Shown here: positions 1-7,805 of the stretch, piece by piece
Numbering within the stretch: the first letter of the stretch is position 1
Layout of the letters: every line of letters starts with the position of its first letter
NCBI RefSeq assembly: GCF_030269305.1
Contig: NZ_BSTC01000010.1
Coordinates: 186,001 to 250,000, forward strand
Direction: 5' to 3'
DNA: 64,000 bases
Source: Kineosporia sp. NBRC 101731
Lineage (GTDB): Bacteria; Actinomycetota; Actinomycetes; Actinomycetales; Kineosporiaceae
Notes under the pieces: generated by a model
The model's input: only the letters and a program-made list of their open reading frames with translations
Database searches by the model: none
Told to the model about the DNA's origin: nothing
Position numbers and translations under genes: made by a program

Positions 1-1074
1 GGCCTCGTTGTGCAGCAGACGGCTGGCCCGAACCCGCTCGCGCAGTTCCTGGCCGGTCTGCCGGTCCAGGCGCAGCAACTGGCCGTCGTGGCGGACCGCG
101 ACCACTTCGTCGTCCTGGGGCACCCACTGCCGGTCCGCGACCGCACCGGCCACGACGTCCGCCATCAGCAACTGCCCTTTGAGGGCCGTGACCGCGCCGG
201 GCTCGGTGAGCGTGGGGGAGACGCCTGGATAGAGGTCGCCGGTGGTGGCGAGCAGGACGCCGGTCTCACCGAGCGCGGGCAGCACCTCGGCGATGTACCG
301 CAGGAACGTGGTGTTCGGTCCGATGATCAGGACACCGCGCCGTTCCAGCTGTTCCCGGTGGTGATAGAGCAGATAGGCGGCCCGGTGCAGCGCCACGGCC
401 GTCTTCCCCGTTCCCGGACCGCCCTGCACCACGAGGATGCCCGGCAATCCGGAGCGGATGATGCGGTCCTGCTCGGCCTGTACGGTCTCGACGATGTCGG
501 TCATCCGGCCGGTGCGGGCCGCGTTCAGCGCGGTCAGCAGGGCCGACTCACTGGTGATCGAACCCGGGCCGGTCTGTGCGGCCGGTGAGGTCGAGGCGTC
601 GCCGGTCAGGTGCTCGTCGTGCAGCTGCACCACGCGACGCCCGACCGTGCGGATGTGACGACGACGCACGACACCGTCGCGCTGCAGTGCCGTGGCGAGG
701 TAGAACGGCCGGGCGACGGGTGCGCGCCAGTCGATGAGCAGGGGCTCGTCGTCAGCTCCGGTCGTGTCGTCAGCTCCGGCCGCAGGCTCGGCGTGGTCCT
801 CGTGCAGCCCGATCCGGCCGACGTAGCGGGGTCGCCCGTTGCCCTCCAGATCCAGACGCCCGAAGCACAGGGCGTTCTCGGCGGCGTTCAGCTGGGTCAG
901 GCGCGCGCCGTAGAGGTGCACGGCCGCCTCACGTTCGACGAGCGCCTGGCGGGTCCCCGTGGCCGAGGCGAGTGCTCGGGTCTGACGGGCGGCGAGCCGG
1001 GCGCGGAGCTCGTCGACGTGGTCGTAGAGCAGGGAAATATATTCTTGCTCCAGTGCCAGGTCGGTAATTGACAA
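1..1074 (-). CDS. helR: HelD/HelR-family RNA polymerase recycling ATPase (partial; C-terminal part outside window)
   Basis: This is the N-terminal 358 residues of a UvrD-like ATPase that runs off the left edge. The Walker A motif GGPGTGKT sits near residue 218, within the stretch LVVQGGPGTGKTAVALHRAA, which is characteristic of HelD/HelR. The first ~100 residues are charged and helical, consistent with the coiled-coil arm that enters the RNA polymerase secondary channel. HelR proteins remove stalled or rifamycin-bound RNA polymerase from DNA (family knowledge). I place the start at a TTG codon because GGAGG lies 5 nt upstream and the frame reads MSITDLALEQEYISLLYDH, matching the family N-terminus. 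An internal duplication gives GADDTTGADDE near residue 100. A general UvrD helicase is less likely, given the arm and the P-loop context. Confidence 0.85.
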   Translation of the reverse strand, partial: MSITDLALEQEYISLLYDHVDELRARLAARQTRALASATGTRQALVEREAAVHLYGARLTQLNAAENALCFGRLDLEGNGRPRYVGRIGLHEDHAEPAAGADDTTGADDEPLLIDWRAPVARPFYLATALQRDGVVRRRHIRTVGRRVVQLHDEHLTGDASTSPAAQTGPGSITSESALLTALNAARTGRMTDIVETVQAEQDRIIRSGLPGILVVQGGPGTGKTAVALHRAAYLLYHHREQLERRGVLIIGPNTTFLRYIAEVLPALGETGVLLATTGDLYPGVSPTLTEPGAVTALKGQLLMADVVAGAVADRQWVPQDDEVVAVRHDGQLLRLDRQTGQELRERVRASRLLHNEA

Positions 1075-1091
1075 TTGCTCCTCCGGGAAAT

Positions 1092-1148
1092 AACATATGC
1101 CATGTTGGGTGGTATTCTTTTGTTTTGGGAATAGCGAACTCAATTGTC
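1092..1148 (-). promoter_or_regulatory. Putative AT-rich promoter of helR with inverted repeats
   Basis: On the minus strand a -35-like TTGAGT (1143-1138) and a -10-like AAGAAT (1119-1114) are 18 bp apart, which predicts a start near 1107 and a ~33-nt leader ending in GGAGG before the TTG start. GACAATTG overlaps the -35 (1148-1141), and its reverse complement CAATTGTC covers the TTG start codon (1077-1070). AACAT-ATGCC-ATGTT (1092-1106) is a small palindrome. The 1075-1160 stretch is much more AT-rich than its surroundings. I did not find an obvious rifamycin-associated element. Confidence 0.35.
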
Positions 1149-1340
1149 GAACATATCGTCTTTCCGGTTCCCGTGACCAGTGCAAAGACCTCCGCGAAGA
1201 CCCTCTGCGATGTCCCGATGGTCAGCACTGCGTGTCCGTCTTCTCACGCTCGGCCCGACTTCTCCGGATCAGCACTGTCGGTCATGTCACCTTGACGCCG
1301 GAACGCCGTGAAGAATGCCGCCGGGACGCTGCCTTTCGGC

Positions 1341-1346
1341 GACAAT
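1341..1346 (+). promoter_or_regulatory. -10 element for a leaderless start
   Basis: GACAAT ends 6 nt before the ATG at 1353, the geometry of leaderless actinobacterial transcripts. I see no convincing -35. This box decides the start chosen for the PLP enzyme downstream. Confidence 0.4.
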
Positions 1347-1352
1347 CGGCCA

Positions 1353-2540
1353 ATGCGTGATGACGTGCTCCCCGAGGCCGTGCGTGAGCGTGCGCTCGCC
1401 CTGGCCGCGGAGAACCAGCTCCCGGCCTATCTCTACGACCTGGCCGCCCTGCGCTCGCAGGCCGCTGCGATCCGCGACGCGCTCGCGGGGGCCGGGGTCG
1501 AGTTCCTCTACGCCGCCAAGGCCAACCCCGACCCGGCGCTCCTGCGCGTGATCGCGCCGCTGACCGACGGCATCGAGGTGGCCTCCGGCGGCGAGCTGGA
1601 GCACGTGATGGACGCCGCGCCCGGAGCTCGCGTGGCGTTCGGCGGCCCGGGCAAGACCGACCGGGAACTGATGGCCGCGATCGGCCGGGGTGTCTGGCGC
1701 CTGCACGTGGAGAGCGTGCGGGAGCTGAACCGGGTGATCGCGCTTGCCGGTCGACGTCCCGTCGACGTATTGCTGCGGGCCAACCTGCCCTTCGGGGTGA
1801 GCGGAGCGGCGCTGACGATGAGCGGGCCCTTCGGGATGGACGAGGAAACGCTCGCCGTCGCCGCCCGCACGGCCCGGGACGCCGCGGCCGCCGGTAGTGG
1901 GGTGAGGGTGCGCGGTCTCCACGTGCACCTGGCCTCCGGACTGGACGCCGGTCAGAAGCTGGCGCTCGACGGGCGCGTGCTGGCCTGGGCCCGGTGCTGG
2001 CTGGAGCAGTACCTGCCCGGCCGGGAGAGCCCCGAGATCAACCTGGGCGGGGGCATGACCGTCGACTACGCCGAGCCCGGCCGGCACTTCGACTGGCAGG
2101 CCTACGCCAAGGGTCTGGCTGAACTCGACCGGGGCCCGGCCGTGCTGCGGGTCGAGCCGGGCCGTTCGGTCAGTGTGCACGCCGGTTACTACGTCAGCGA
2201 TGTGCTCGACCTGAAATACACGCGGGGCCAGGCCTACGCGATTGCCCGGGGCGGTACCCACCACCTGCGCACGCCGGCGGCCAAGGGCCACAGCCAGCCC
2301 CTGGTCGCGCTACCTGGCCCCGGGCGTTCCGGTGAGCCGCTGAACGACGACGAGGTCACCGTGGTGGGTCAGCTCTGCACCCCCAAGGACCAGCTCGCGG
2401 CCGGGGTTCCCGTGCAGGACCTGCGGATCGGTGACCTGCTGGTGTTCCGGATGGCCGGGGCCTACGCCTGGAACATCTCCCACCACGACTTCCTCATGCA
2501 CCCGCACCCGACCTTCGCGTACCTCGACCCGGCGGACTGA
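1353..2540 (+). CDS. Type III (alanine-racemase-fold) PLP-dependent decarboxylase
   Basis: The 395-residue protein belongs to the ornithine/diaminopimelate decarboxylase fold, an N-terminal PLP barrel followed by a beta domain. The PLP-binding lysine is in YAAKANPDPALL (near residue 55). A glycine-rich phosphate loop follows (INLGGGMTVDY), then EPGRS, and a substrate-side motif QLCTPKDQL near residue 345. The C-terminus HPHPTFAYL resembles the siderophore-associated subgroup of these enzymes. The substrate cannot be read from sequence, because no lysA operon or siderophore cluster is adjacent. A GTG at 1308 would add 15 residues; I prefer ATG 1353 because a -10 lies 6 nt upstream and the conserved region begins shortly after. 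It is divergent from helR. Confidence 0.8.
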   Translation: MRDDVLPEAVRERALALAAENQLPAYLYDLAALRSQAAAIRDALAGAGVEFLYAAKANPDPALLRVIAPLTDGIEVASGGELEHVMDAAPGARVAFGGPGKTDRELMAAIGRGVWRLHVESVRELNRVIALAGRRPVDVLLRANLPFGVSGAALTMSGPFGMDEETLAVAARTARDAAAAGSGVRVRGLHVHLASGLDAGQKLALDGRVLAWARCWLEQYLPGRESPEINLGGGMTVDYAEPGRHFDWQAYAKGLAELDRGPAVLRVEPGRSVSVHAGYYVSDVLDLKYTRGQAYAIARGGTHHLRTPAAKGHSQPLVALPGPGRSGEPLNDDEVTVVGQLCTPKDQLAAGVPVQDLRIGDLLVFRMAGAYAWNISHHDFLMHPHPTFAYLDPAD

Positions 2541-2546
2541 GACCTC

Positions 2547-3317
2547 TCAGCAGCTGTAGCTGAGCTTGCAGATGGTGCTGTCGGAGTTGCGGGTGAACTC
2601 CCGGCGCTGCCCCTCGGCCCAGATGCCGAACAGCACCAGGGCGACCACCACCACGGCAATGATCTCCACCTTCAGCAGGAGGTCGGTGAAGCGCTTGGCC
2701 GAGCCGATGGCCCGCATCGTGGCCGGATGGGCGGTCTGCGACGGGTGGTGGGAGGGGTGGTGGGTCTCGTGGTGCGGTTCGCGCAGGCCGACCGTCGCGG
2801 GGACGAAGTCCGGGTCGGTCTTGTCGTGCGTGCGGGCCCGTAGGGTCGCCGCCGACGCCGCGGTCACGCCGGGCACCGTGTACTCCGGGTGCCGGGCCGA
2901 GGCCGGGGTGAGACCACTGCCGCCGTGGTGGATGTGGACGTCGGGCAGCACCTCCTCCTGGTCGTGCAGAGCGTGGATGTTGTCCAGGGGTGTGCGGGCA
3001 CCCGGTACCGGATGCCGTTTCTCCTCCTCGTGCCGGCGGAACCGGTCGAGCAGGTCCTGGACCCGGTGGGCCTCCCGCTCGTCGGCGTGCCGGTGCCCGA
3101 GCAGCTCCGTGCGCATGAACAGCAGGCCCAGGGCCGCGATCGGCCACATCCGCGTGGCCAGGGCGGCCGCCATGATCGTCAGGGCGGCGACCCAGCCGGC
3201 GATCCGGATCGCGGAGCCGTGTCGTGGCGCCCGCCCGAACCGGATCAGCAGATGGACGGTGAGCAGCCAGGCCACCGGTATCCATCCGAAAGCTCGGATG
3301 ATGTCCGCGACCGACAT
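2547..3317 (-). CDS. Membrane protein of unknown function
   Basis: A 256-residue protein with no family I recognise. Hydrophobic segments lie near residues 10-25 and 38-67, and one more near 213-235, close to the C-terminus. Between them is a long polar stretch rich in histidine (HIHHGG, HHETHHPSHHPSQ), probably cytoplasmic and possibly metal-binding. The tail carries two cysteines (TICKLSYSC). The start is well supported by GGAGG 4 nt before the ATG. It converges on the PLP enzyme with 6 bp between the stop codons, so no separate terminator fits there. Confidence 0.7.
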   Translation of the reverse strand: MSVADIIRAFGWIPVAWLLTVHLLIRFGRAPRHGSAIRIAGWVAALTIMAAALATRMWPIAALGLLFMRTELLGHRHADEREAHRVQDLLDRFRRHEEEKRHPVPGARTPLDNIHALHDQEEVLPDVHIHHGGSGLTPASARHPEYTVPGVTAASAATLRARTHDKTDPDFVPATVGLREPHHETHHPSHHPSQTAHPATMRAIGSAKRFTDLLLKVEIIAVVVVALVLFGIWAEGQRREFTRNSDSTICKLSYSC

Positions 3318-3423
3318 GATTCCTCCAGGGCGGAGCAGTGGCCGGAGACCCCGATGCCACCGGCGGTAACGGCCTTGTCGGCATCCGTCCGGTCAAACTT
3401 GAGGGGGCGCCGGTCGGTCAGCT

Positions 3424-3738
3424 CTACGCTGGGCCGACCTCGACGGTGAGCAACTCGCCGGGGGAACAGCGCAGGACCTCGCAGATGGCGCTCAGCGTGG
3501 AGAAGCGTACGGCCCGGGCCCGGTTGTTCTTCAGCACCGACAGATTCACCACCGTGACACCCACCTGCACCGACAGCTCGGTCAGGGTCATGCTGCGCTC
3601 GGCCAGCAGTTCATCGAGATGGCAGACGACGTGGTGATCGTGCTCCGACCGGTCTGGTGCCGGCTGGTCCGGTGCCGCCTGGTCCTGCGTCTGCTGGTCT
3701 TGCGCCGGCTCGAACACCTGCCCGGGACGCGGGTTCAC
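3424..3738 (-). CDS. Cro/CI-type helix-turn-helix regulator (YozG-like)
   Basis: The 104-residue protein has a Gln/Asp/Pro-rich N-terminus (residues 1-35) followed by a single HTH domain: CHLDELLAERSMTLTELS, the recognition region LSVLKNNRARAVRFSTL, and AICEVLRCSPGELL. This is the HTH_26/YozG type, usually encoded beside DUF2975 membrane proteins, as here. Its GTG start overlaps the stop of the DUF2975 gene by 4 bp, so the two are translationally coupled. A start further in, closer to the HTH, is possible because the first 35 residues look non-conserved. It probably controls its own operon through the inverted repeat at 4554-4609. Confidence 0.75.
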   Translation of the reverse strand: MNPRPGQVFEPAQDQQTQDQAAPDQPAPDRSEHDHHVVCHLDELLAERSMTLTELSVQVGVTVVNLSVLKNNRARAVRFSTLSAICEVLRCSPGELLTVEVGPA

Positions 3739-4490
3739 ACCAGCCCCTCGACGTCGCGGTGGAGTTTCTCGCCCTGCCGGAACGCCTCGGCCAGGACCAC
3801 GAGGAGCACGCTCAACCCGACGACCGGGGCCAGGGACAAACCCAGGCCCATGACGAAGGGGCTGCCGGTTCCGAACAGCCCGAGACGATCGAGCGTCAGC
3901 AGCGCGGCGAACTGGGGGAGCAGAGGTACGAGAACGGCTGCGCTGCCGGTGACGGCGGCGAGCAGGTTCAGGCGGGAGGAGTTACCCGAACCGAAGGGCC
4001 GGCCCGCGGCGATCGAGGTCAGCACCGGCCGCAGGAGGAGGGTGCCGACGGCGACCGTGGCCCCGAGCAGGATCGCGCCGCCGTTGTTCAGTAGCCGCTC
4101 GGGCCTCGTCGGATCGGCCGCGGAGAGGACCGGGCCGTCGTTGCCCGCAGTGAACGAGCTCCGGCCGGCCTGACGGGTGTGCGCACCGGTGGCAGAGCTC
4201 GAGCCGGGGTCGCCCCCGGATTCCGTGGCCCGTTCAGCGACATAGCCGGTGGCCCGCTCCGTGCTGGCCCCGTCGGTCAGCTGGACCGGCACGTCCTGCG
4301 TCCGGGGTGATCCGGTCACCGAGGCCACCAACAGCACGATCGCCACGACCGCCGATACCGCTCCGACGGCGAGCATGATCCAGGTGATCACGCGCAACAT
4401 CGTCGGGCTCACGTACCGCGGATCGTTCTTGAGTGGATCATTCTTCATCCGAGCGGTCACCGGCCCCGGGCCCATGGCTGCTGCGCTCAT
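3735..4490 (-). CDS. DUF2975-type integral membrane protein
   Basis: A 251-residue membrane protein with four predicted helices: about 34-60 (ITWIMLAVGAVSAVVAIVLL), 130-155, 170-190 and 215-235. The extracytoplasmic loop after the first helix (60-125) is polar. The ending LVVLAEAFRQGEKLHRDVEGLV is the typical DUF2975 C-terminus. The family is known mainly from operons with YozG-like regulators; its biochemical role is unknown. The start is uncertain: the 4490 ATG lies inside a short tandem repeat without a good Shine-Dalgarno sequence, and a second ATG at 4448 (MKNDPLKNDP) is equally plausible. Confidence 0.75.
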   Translation of the reverse strand: MSAAAMGPGPVTARMKNDPLKNDPRYVSPTMLRVITWIMLAVGAVSAVVAIVLLVASVTGSPRTQDVPVQLTDGASTERATGYVAERATESGGDPGSSSATGAHTRQAGRSSFTAGNDGPVLSAADPTRPERLLNNGGAILLGATVAVGTLLLRPVLTSIAAGRPFGSGNSSRLNLLAAVTGSAAVLVPLLPQFAALLTLDRLGLFGTGSPFVMGLGLSLAPVVGLSVLLVVLAEAFRQGEKLHRDVEGLV

Positions 4491-4523
4491 CTGGCTGCGC
4501 TCATCTGGCGGCTGCGCTCATCT
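4481..4523. repeat. Three imperfect direct repeats at the DUF2975 start
   Basis: CTGCGCTCATCT occurs at 4481-4492, 4495-4506 and 4512-4523 (spacings 14 and 17). On the minus strand each copy contains an ATG followed by AGC GCA GC, so copy number changes the number of potential start codons. Confidence 0.6.
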
Positions 4524-4553
4524 GCACTCATCGTCGGTGCCCCCATTCCGTGT

Positions 4554-4609
4554 ACATATCGACTTTCGATAGCCCCGTCCTGAGTATGGGCCATCGTTTT
4601 TCGATATGT
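4554..4609. promoter_or_regulatory. Inverted repeat between divergent DUF2975/HTH operon and VOC gene
   Basis: ACATATCGA (4554-4562) is exactly complementary to TCGATATGT (4601-4609). A further TTTCGATA direct repeat lies inside (4564-4571 and 4599-4606). The region is AT-richer than its surroundings and sits between divergent genes, so an operator for the adjacent HTH regulator is a reasonable inference. Confidence 0.45.
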
Positions 4610-4703
4610 CCAGGGGGATGTGACCAGAGTGCCGATGACTTCGGCGGCTCGCTGTCGTCCACCTGCTGGTTGCACATCCGTGAGCACGGAAAGGACAGAT
4701 ATC

Positions 4704-5195
4704 ATGCCCACCATCAGTCCCAGCCTGTGGTTCGACGGCAACGCGCAGGAGGCCGTCGGCTTCTACACCCGGGTGTTCCCGAACTCGTCGATCCTGCGCA
4801 CCTCCTACTTCGGGCCCGGCACGCCCGGGCCGGAGGGGGAGGTGATGGCGATCGACTTCGAGCTCGACGGCCGGCCGTTCAACGCCATCAACGGCGGCCC
4901 GCAGTTCCCGTTCACCGAAGCCGTCTCGTTCGCCGTGCTGTGCGGTGACCAGGCCGAGGTGGACCACTACTGGTTCGGCCTGAGTGCCGACGGCGGGCAG
5001 GAGGTGCAGTGCGGCTGGCTGAAAGACCGGTTCGGAGTGTCCTGGCAGGTGGTTCCCCGGGTGCTCGGTGAGCTGATCGCCGACCCGGATCCCGGTCGCC
5101 GCGACCGGGCGACCCAGGCCCTGCTCGGGATGAAGCGGCTCGTGATCGCCGACCTGCTGAAGGCCGCCGACGGAAACGAGACCGACGGAAACTAG
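4704..5195 (+). CDS. PhnB-like VOC family protein
   Basis: A 163-residue single-domain vicinal-oxygen-chelate protein of the PhnB / 3-demethylubiquinone-methyltransferase-like group. Hallmarks are ISPSLWFDGNAQEAVGFYTRVFPNSSI at the N-terminus, FELDGRPFNAINGGP near residue 55, and CGWLKDRFGVSWQVVP near residue 105. The family fold is well known but most members have no assigned substrate. The ATG at 4704 follows AAGGAC at a suitable distance; upstream extension lacks conserved sequence. The last codons lie in a 15-bp tandem repeat (TDGNETDGN), so the C-terminus has probably grown by repeat slippage. Confidence 0.85.
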   Translation: MPTISPSLWFDGNAQEAVGFYTRVFPNSSILRTSYFGPGTPGPEGEVMAIDFELDGRPFNAINGGPQFPFTEAVSFAVLCGDQAEVDHYWFGLSADGGQEVQCGWLKDRFGVSWQVVPRVLGELIADPDPGRRDRATQALLGMKRLVIADLLKAADGNETDGN

Positions 5196-5211
5196 ACCGG
5201 CGGAAACTAGG
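5167..5211. repeat. Three 15-bp tandem repeats across two convergent stop codons
   Basis: Units start at 5167, 5182 and 5197 with consensus CCGACGGAAACTAGA. The TAG in unit 2 ends the PhnB-like gene at 5195. The CTA in unit 3 is the stop of the convergent minus-strand VOC gene at 5207-5209. Confidence 0.8.
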
Positions 5212-5926
5212 GGGTGCGCCCGGTGAGGCAGTAGGGCCGCCCCAGCGGATCGGTCATGACGGTCCACTCCTCGTTCGCCGGGCCCACGACCGCACCCGCG
5301 GCGGCGTGGACCGGCGCGAGGCAGGCGCGTGCGGGTGCGGCCAGATCGAGGTGTGAGACGACGGTGTCCGCGGCGTCGTCCAGCCGTTGCAGCAGCAGTT
5401 TCACCGGCAGCCCGGCGGGCTGCCGCAACCGGGTGAACTCGGACGCACCGAGGGGATTCAGCTCCCAGCCGGTCAGATCCGACCAGAAGCGGGTCTCGGA
5501 ATCCCACAGCGCGGGCGGAATGTCGAGGCACAGCTGGTCGAGGCGGGCCTTGCCCTCGGGCGAGGGGACGACACTCTCCCCCTCCCAGGGCACGAAGCAG
5601 AACGGGTAACCACCCGGGCTGGTGAGCACGTCGTGCTCCTCGCCCCGCAGAACGGTCGACGCCCCGAGGGCAACCGCTCCCGCCACGGCGTCGGCCCGCC
5701 GTTCCGGGTCGACGTGCAGGTCCAGGTGTGTCCGGGCCGGCCCGGACCCCAGCCCCTGGGCCCGCAGGTACGCGTCGCCCGTGGAGGGAAGCAGCGTGAC
5801 GAACTCGCCGTCCTCTCCCCGGGGGGCCGAGAGCCGGCTACCGGTGACCCGGCGCCAGAACTCCACCCCCGCCCCGAACTCGGGGCTCGGGAAGTCCAGG
5901 AAGATCGTCATCCAGCGAATCTGCAC
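5207..5926 (-). CDS. Two-domain VOC (glyoxalase-like) protein
   Basis: A 239-residue protein of two glyoxalase-like halves. The first starts MQIRWMTIFLDFPSPEF and contains THLDLHVDPERR and GGYPFCFVPWEG; the second begins LDQLCLDIPPALWDSE and ends VMTDPLGRPYCLTGRTP. Actinomycete homologues of this layout are usually annotated only as VOC proteins. I chose the GTG at 5926 because TAGACT lies 6-7 nt upstream (leaderless geometry) and because family members begin with this (V/M)xIRW motif; a GTG at 5944 and an ATG at 5911 are alternatives. It converges on the PhnB-like gene. Confidence 0.75.
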   Translation of the reverse strand: MQIRWMTIFLDFPSPEFGAGVEFWRRVTGSRLSAPRGEDGEFVTLLPSTGDAYLRAQGLGSGPARTHLDLHVDPERRADAVAGAVALGASTVLRGEEHDVLTSPGGYPFCFVPWEGESVVPSPEGKARLDQLCLDIPPALWDSETRFWSDLTGWELNPLGASEFTRLRQPAGLPVKLLLQRLDDAADTVVSHLDLAAPARACLAPVHAAAGAVVGPANEEWTVMTDPLGRPYCLTGRTP

Positions 5927-6078
5927 CGCAGAGAGTCTAGGCACTCGATCGGCCTAACGCCGGGGCGGGGACCTGCCGACATGACCGTGGTGACGGGTAT
6001 GACGTGTGGCACAACCGGGGCGGGGCCGGGACCGGCCGGGTTAGTGTGCCGCTTCGTGGCAGCGCAGAGATCCATCTC

Positions 6079-7671
6079 GTGAGCCCGGCTGCTGCCGGCC
6101 CCCCGGGGCCTCCGGGACGCCAGGACGACAGCGACCGGCCGACACGCCACGCGCGGGTCCGGGCCCGGCGCCGCCGCTGGTTGCGCATCACTCTCTACGG
6201 CCTGGTGGTGCTGCTCGTCCTCTCCGCCGGCGGCGGCTACTTCGTGTTCCGCCGGCTGAACGGCAACATCTCCTCGTCGGCGCTGTTCACCGGCACCACC
6301 GGTGGCGCCGGGGTGCAGAAGGCCGACGACCAGGGCCGCTTCCCGGTCAACGTGCTCGTCATCGGCACCGACTCGCGGGCGTCGAAGGAGAACTGCAAGC
6401 TCGGCGGCGCCTGCGACGAGACCCACAACAACGCGGACGTCGAGCTGCTGGTGCACGTCTCGGCCGACCGCACCAACATCACCGCGATGAGCATCCCGCG
6501 GGACACGATGACCGACCTGCCCGGCTGCAAGAACGCCACGACCGGCGAGAGCGTGGCCGCGCGCTACGGCCAGATCAACACCAGCCTGCAGTACGGCCCC
6601 GGCTGCACGGTGGCCGCGATCCACCAGCTCACCGGCATCACGATCGACCACTTCGCGATGGTCGACTTCTCCGGGGTGATCGACATGTCCGACGCCACCG
6701 GCGGGGTGCAGATCTGCGTGGACAACAACGTCTACGACACCTACTCGCACCTGAAGCTGTCCAAGGGCAAACACACGCTCAAGGGCGAGGCGGCCCTGCA
6801 GTTCGTGCGCACGCGCCACGGTTTCGGCGACGGTAGCGACCTGGGCCGCACCTACGGCCAGCACGCGTTCCTGGCGGCGGCGATCCGCTCGCTGAAGGAC
6901 AAGGGCACGCTGCTGAACCCGACGAAGCTGTACTCGGTGGCCAGCGCGGCGACCAAGGCGCTGACGGTGGACGAGGGCCTGGACAGCATCCCGAAGCTGA
7001 TCGACCTGGCCACGGAGTTCAACAAGGTCGACACCGACCGCATCACCTTCACCACGATGCAGACCGTGCCGGACCCGAACAACGCCAACCGCGTGGTGCC
7101 GGCCGCGGCCGCCCAGAAGCTCTTCGACACGATCCTCGACGACCGGTCGCTGAGCAAGGACAAGAACGCGGCGACGTCCACCACCACTGCGAGCCCGAGC
7201 GCCACGGCCGCCACGTACTTCTCGGTGCAGGTGCGCAACCGCAGCGGCAAGGACGGCCGGGCCCGGAAGGTGACGCAGACCCTCAAGGGCGACGGCTACA
7301 TCGCGGCCACCGACTCCAGCACCGGTACGGCGCAGGAACGCACGTCGATCCTCTACAGCGGCAAGTACCAGCTCGACCAGGCCCAGCAGCTGGCCTCCGA
7401 CCTCGGCGTGCCCTCGTCGCTGCTCGCGGTGGACCCGGACGTCGAGGTGGTGACCCTGGTGGTGGGCGAGGACTGGACCACCGGCGCGACCTATCCCCAG
7501 CTCACCGACGAGGAACGCGAGGACGCCCTCACCGACTCGCACGCCTCCTCCGCCAAGACCGCGGGTTGTGTCCCGGTCAGCACCCAGAACACCGTCACCT
7601 ACAACGGTGTCTCGATGTCGCCGATCCGGGCCTACGCGCTCGCGACGGGTGTGAAGGACTCCGGCTCCTGA
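6079..7671 (+). CDS. LytR-CpsA-Psr (LCP) family cell-wall ligase with LytR_C domain
   Basis: A 530-residue type II membrane protein. A basic, Pro-rich cytoplasmic tail (1-33) precedes one TM helix (about 34-58). The LCP catalytic domain follows, with VLVIGTDSRAS, NADVELLVHVSADRTNITAMSIPRDT, GQINTSLQYG, DHFAMVDFSGVIDMSDATGGV and ALQFVRTRHGFGDGSDLGR. The Asp and Arg residues that bind the polyprenyl pyrophosphate substrate are present. A LytR_C domain lies at about 375-460 (FSVQVRNRSGKDGRA). LCP enzymes attach teichoic acids, arabinogalactan or similar glycopolymers to peptidoglycan outside the membrane. The start is a GTG at 6079 in a ~25-nt leader after TAGTGT (6042-6047); a GTG at 6004 is open but upstream of that box. 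Confidence 0.85.
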   Translation: MSPAAAGPPGPPGRQDDSDRPTRHARVRARRRRWLRITLYGLVVLLVLSAGGGYFVFRRLNGNISSSALFTGTTGGAGVQKADDQGRFPVNVLVIGTDSRASKENCKLGGACDETHNNADVELLVHVSADRTNITAMSIPRDTMTDLPGCKNATTGESVAARYGQINTSLQYGPGCTVAAIHQLTGITIDHFAMVDFSGVIDMSDATGGVQICVDNNVYDTYSHLKLSKGKHTLKGEAALQFVRTRHGFGDGSDLGRTYGQHAFLAAAIRSLKDKGTLLNPTKLYSVASAATKALTVDEGLDSIPKLIDLATEFNKVDTDRITFTTMQTVPDPNNANRVVPAAAAQKLFDTILDDRSLSKDKNAATSTTTASPSATAATYFSVQVRNRSGKDGRARKVTQTLKGDGYIAATDSSTGTAQERTSILYSGKYQLDQAQQLASDLGVPSSLLAVDPDVEVVTLVVGEDWTTGATYPQLTDEEREDALTDSHASSAKTAGCVPVSTQNTVTYNGVSMSPIRAYALATGVKDSGS

Positions 7672-7805
7672 GTCCGGGACGTTCGCCCTTTTCTGTCGGC
7701 CGTTCGTCCCCTGACCGATAATTCGTGCTCAGGCCAGCTGGCGCTTTGGGCCGGAGAGGGACTGAATAGAGGGGAGATGCGGCTGCAAGGAATGAGGGGC
7801 TGACG

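Noticed and set aside
1075-1300. Rifamycin-associated element upstream of helR
   Set aside because: I looked for its GGGGCTTGCG-type dyad in the helR upstream region on both strands and did not find it.
5908-7542. Long minus-strand open frame over the LCP gene
   Set aside because: It is rich in Arg, Val, Gly and His without any motif, while the plus strand has a complete LCP protein.
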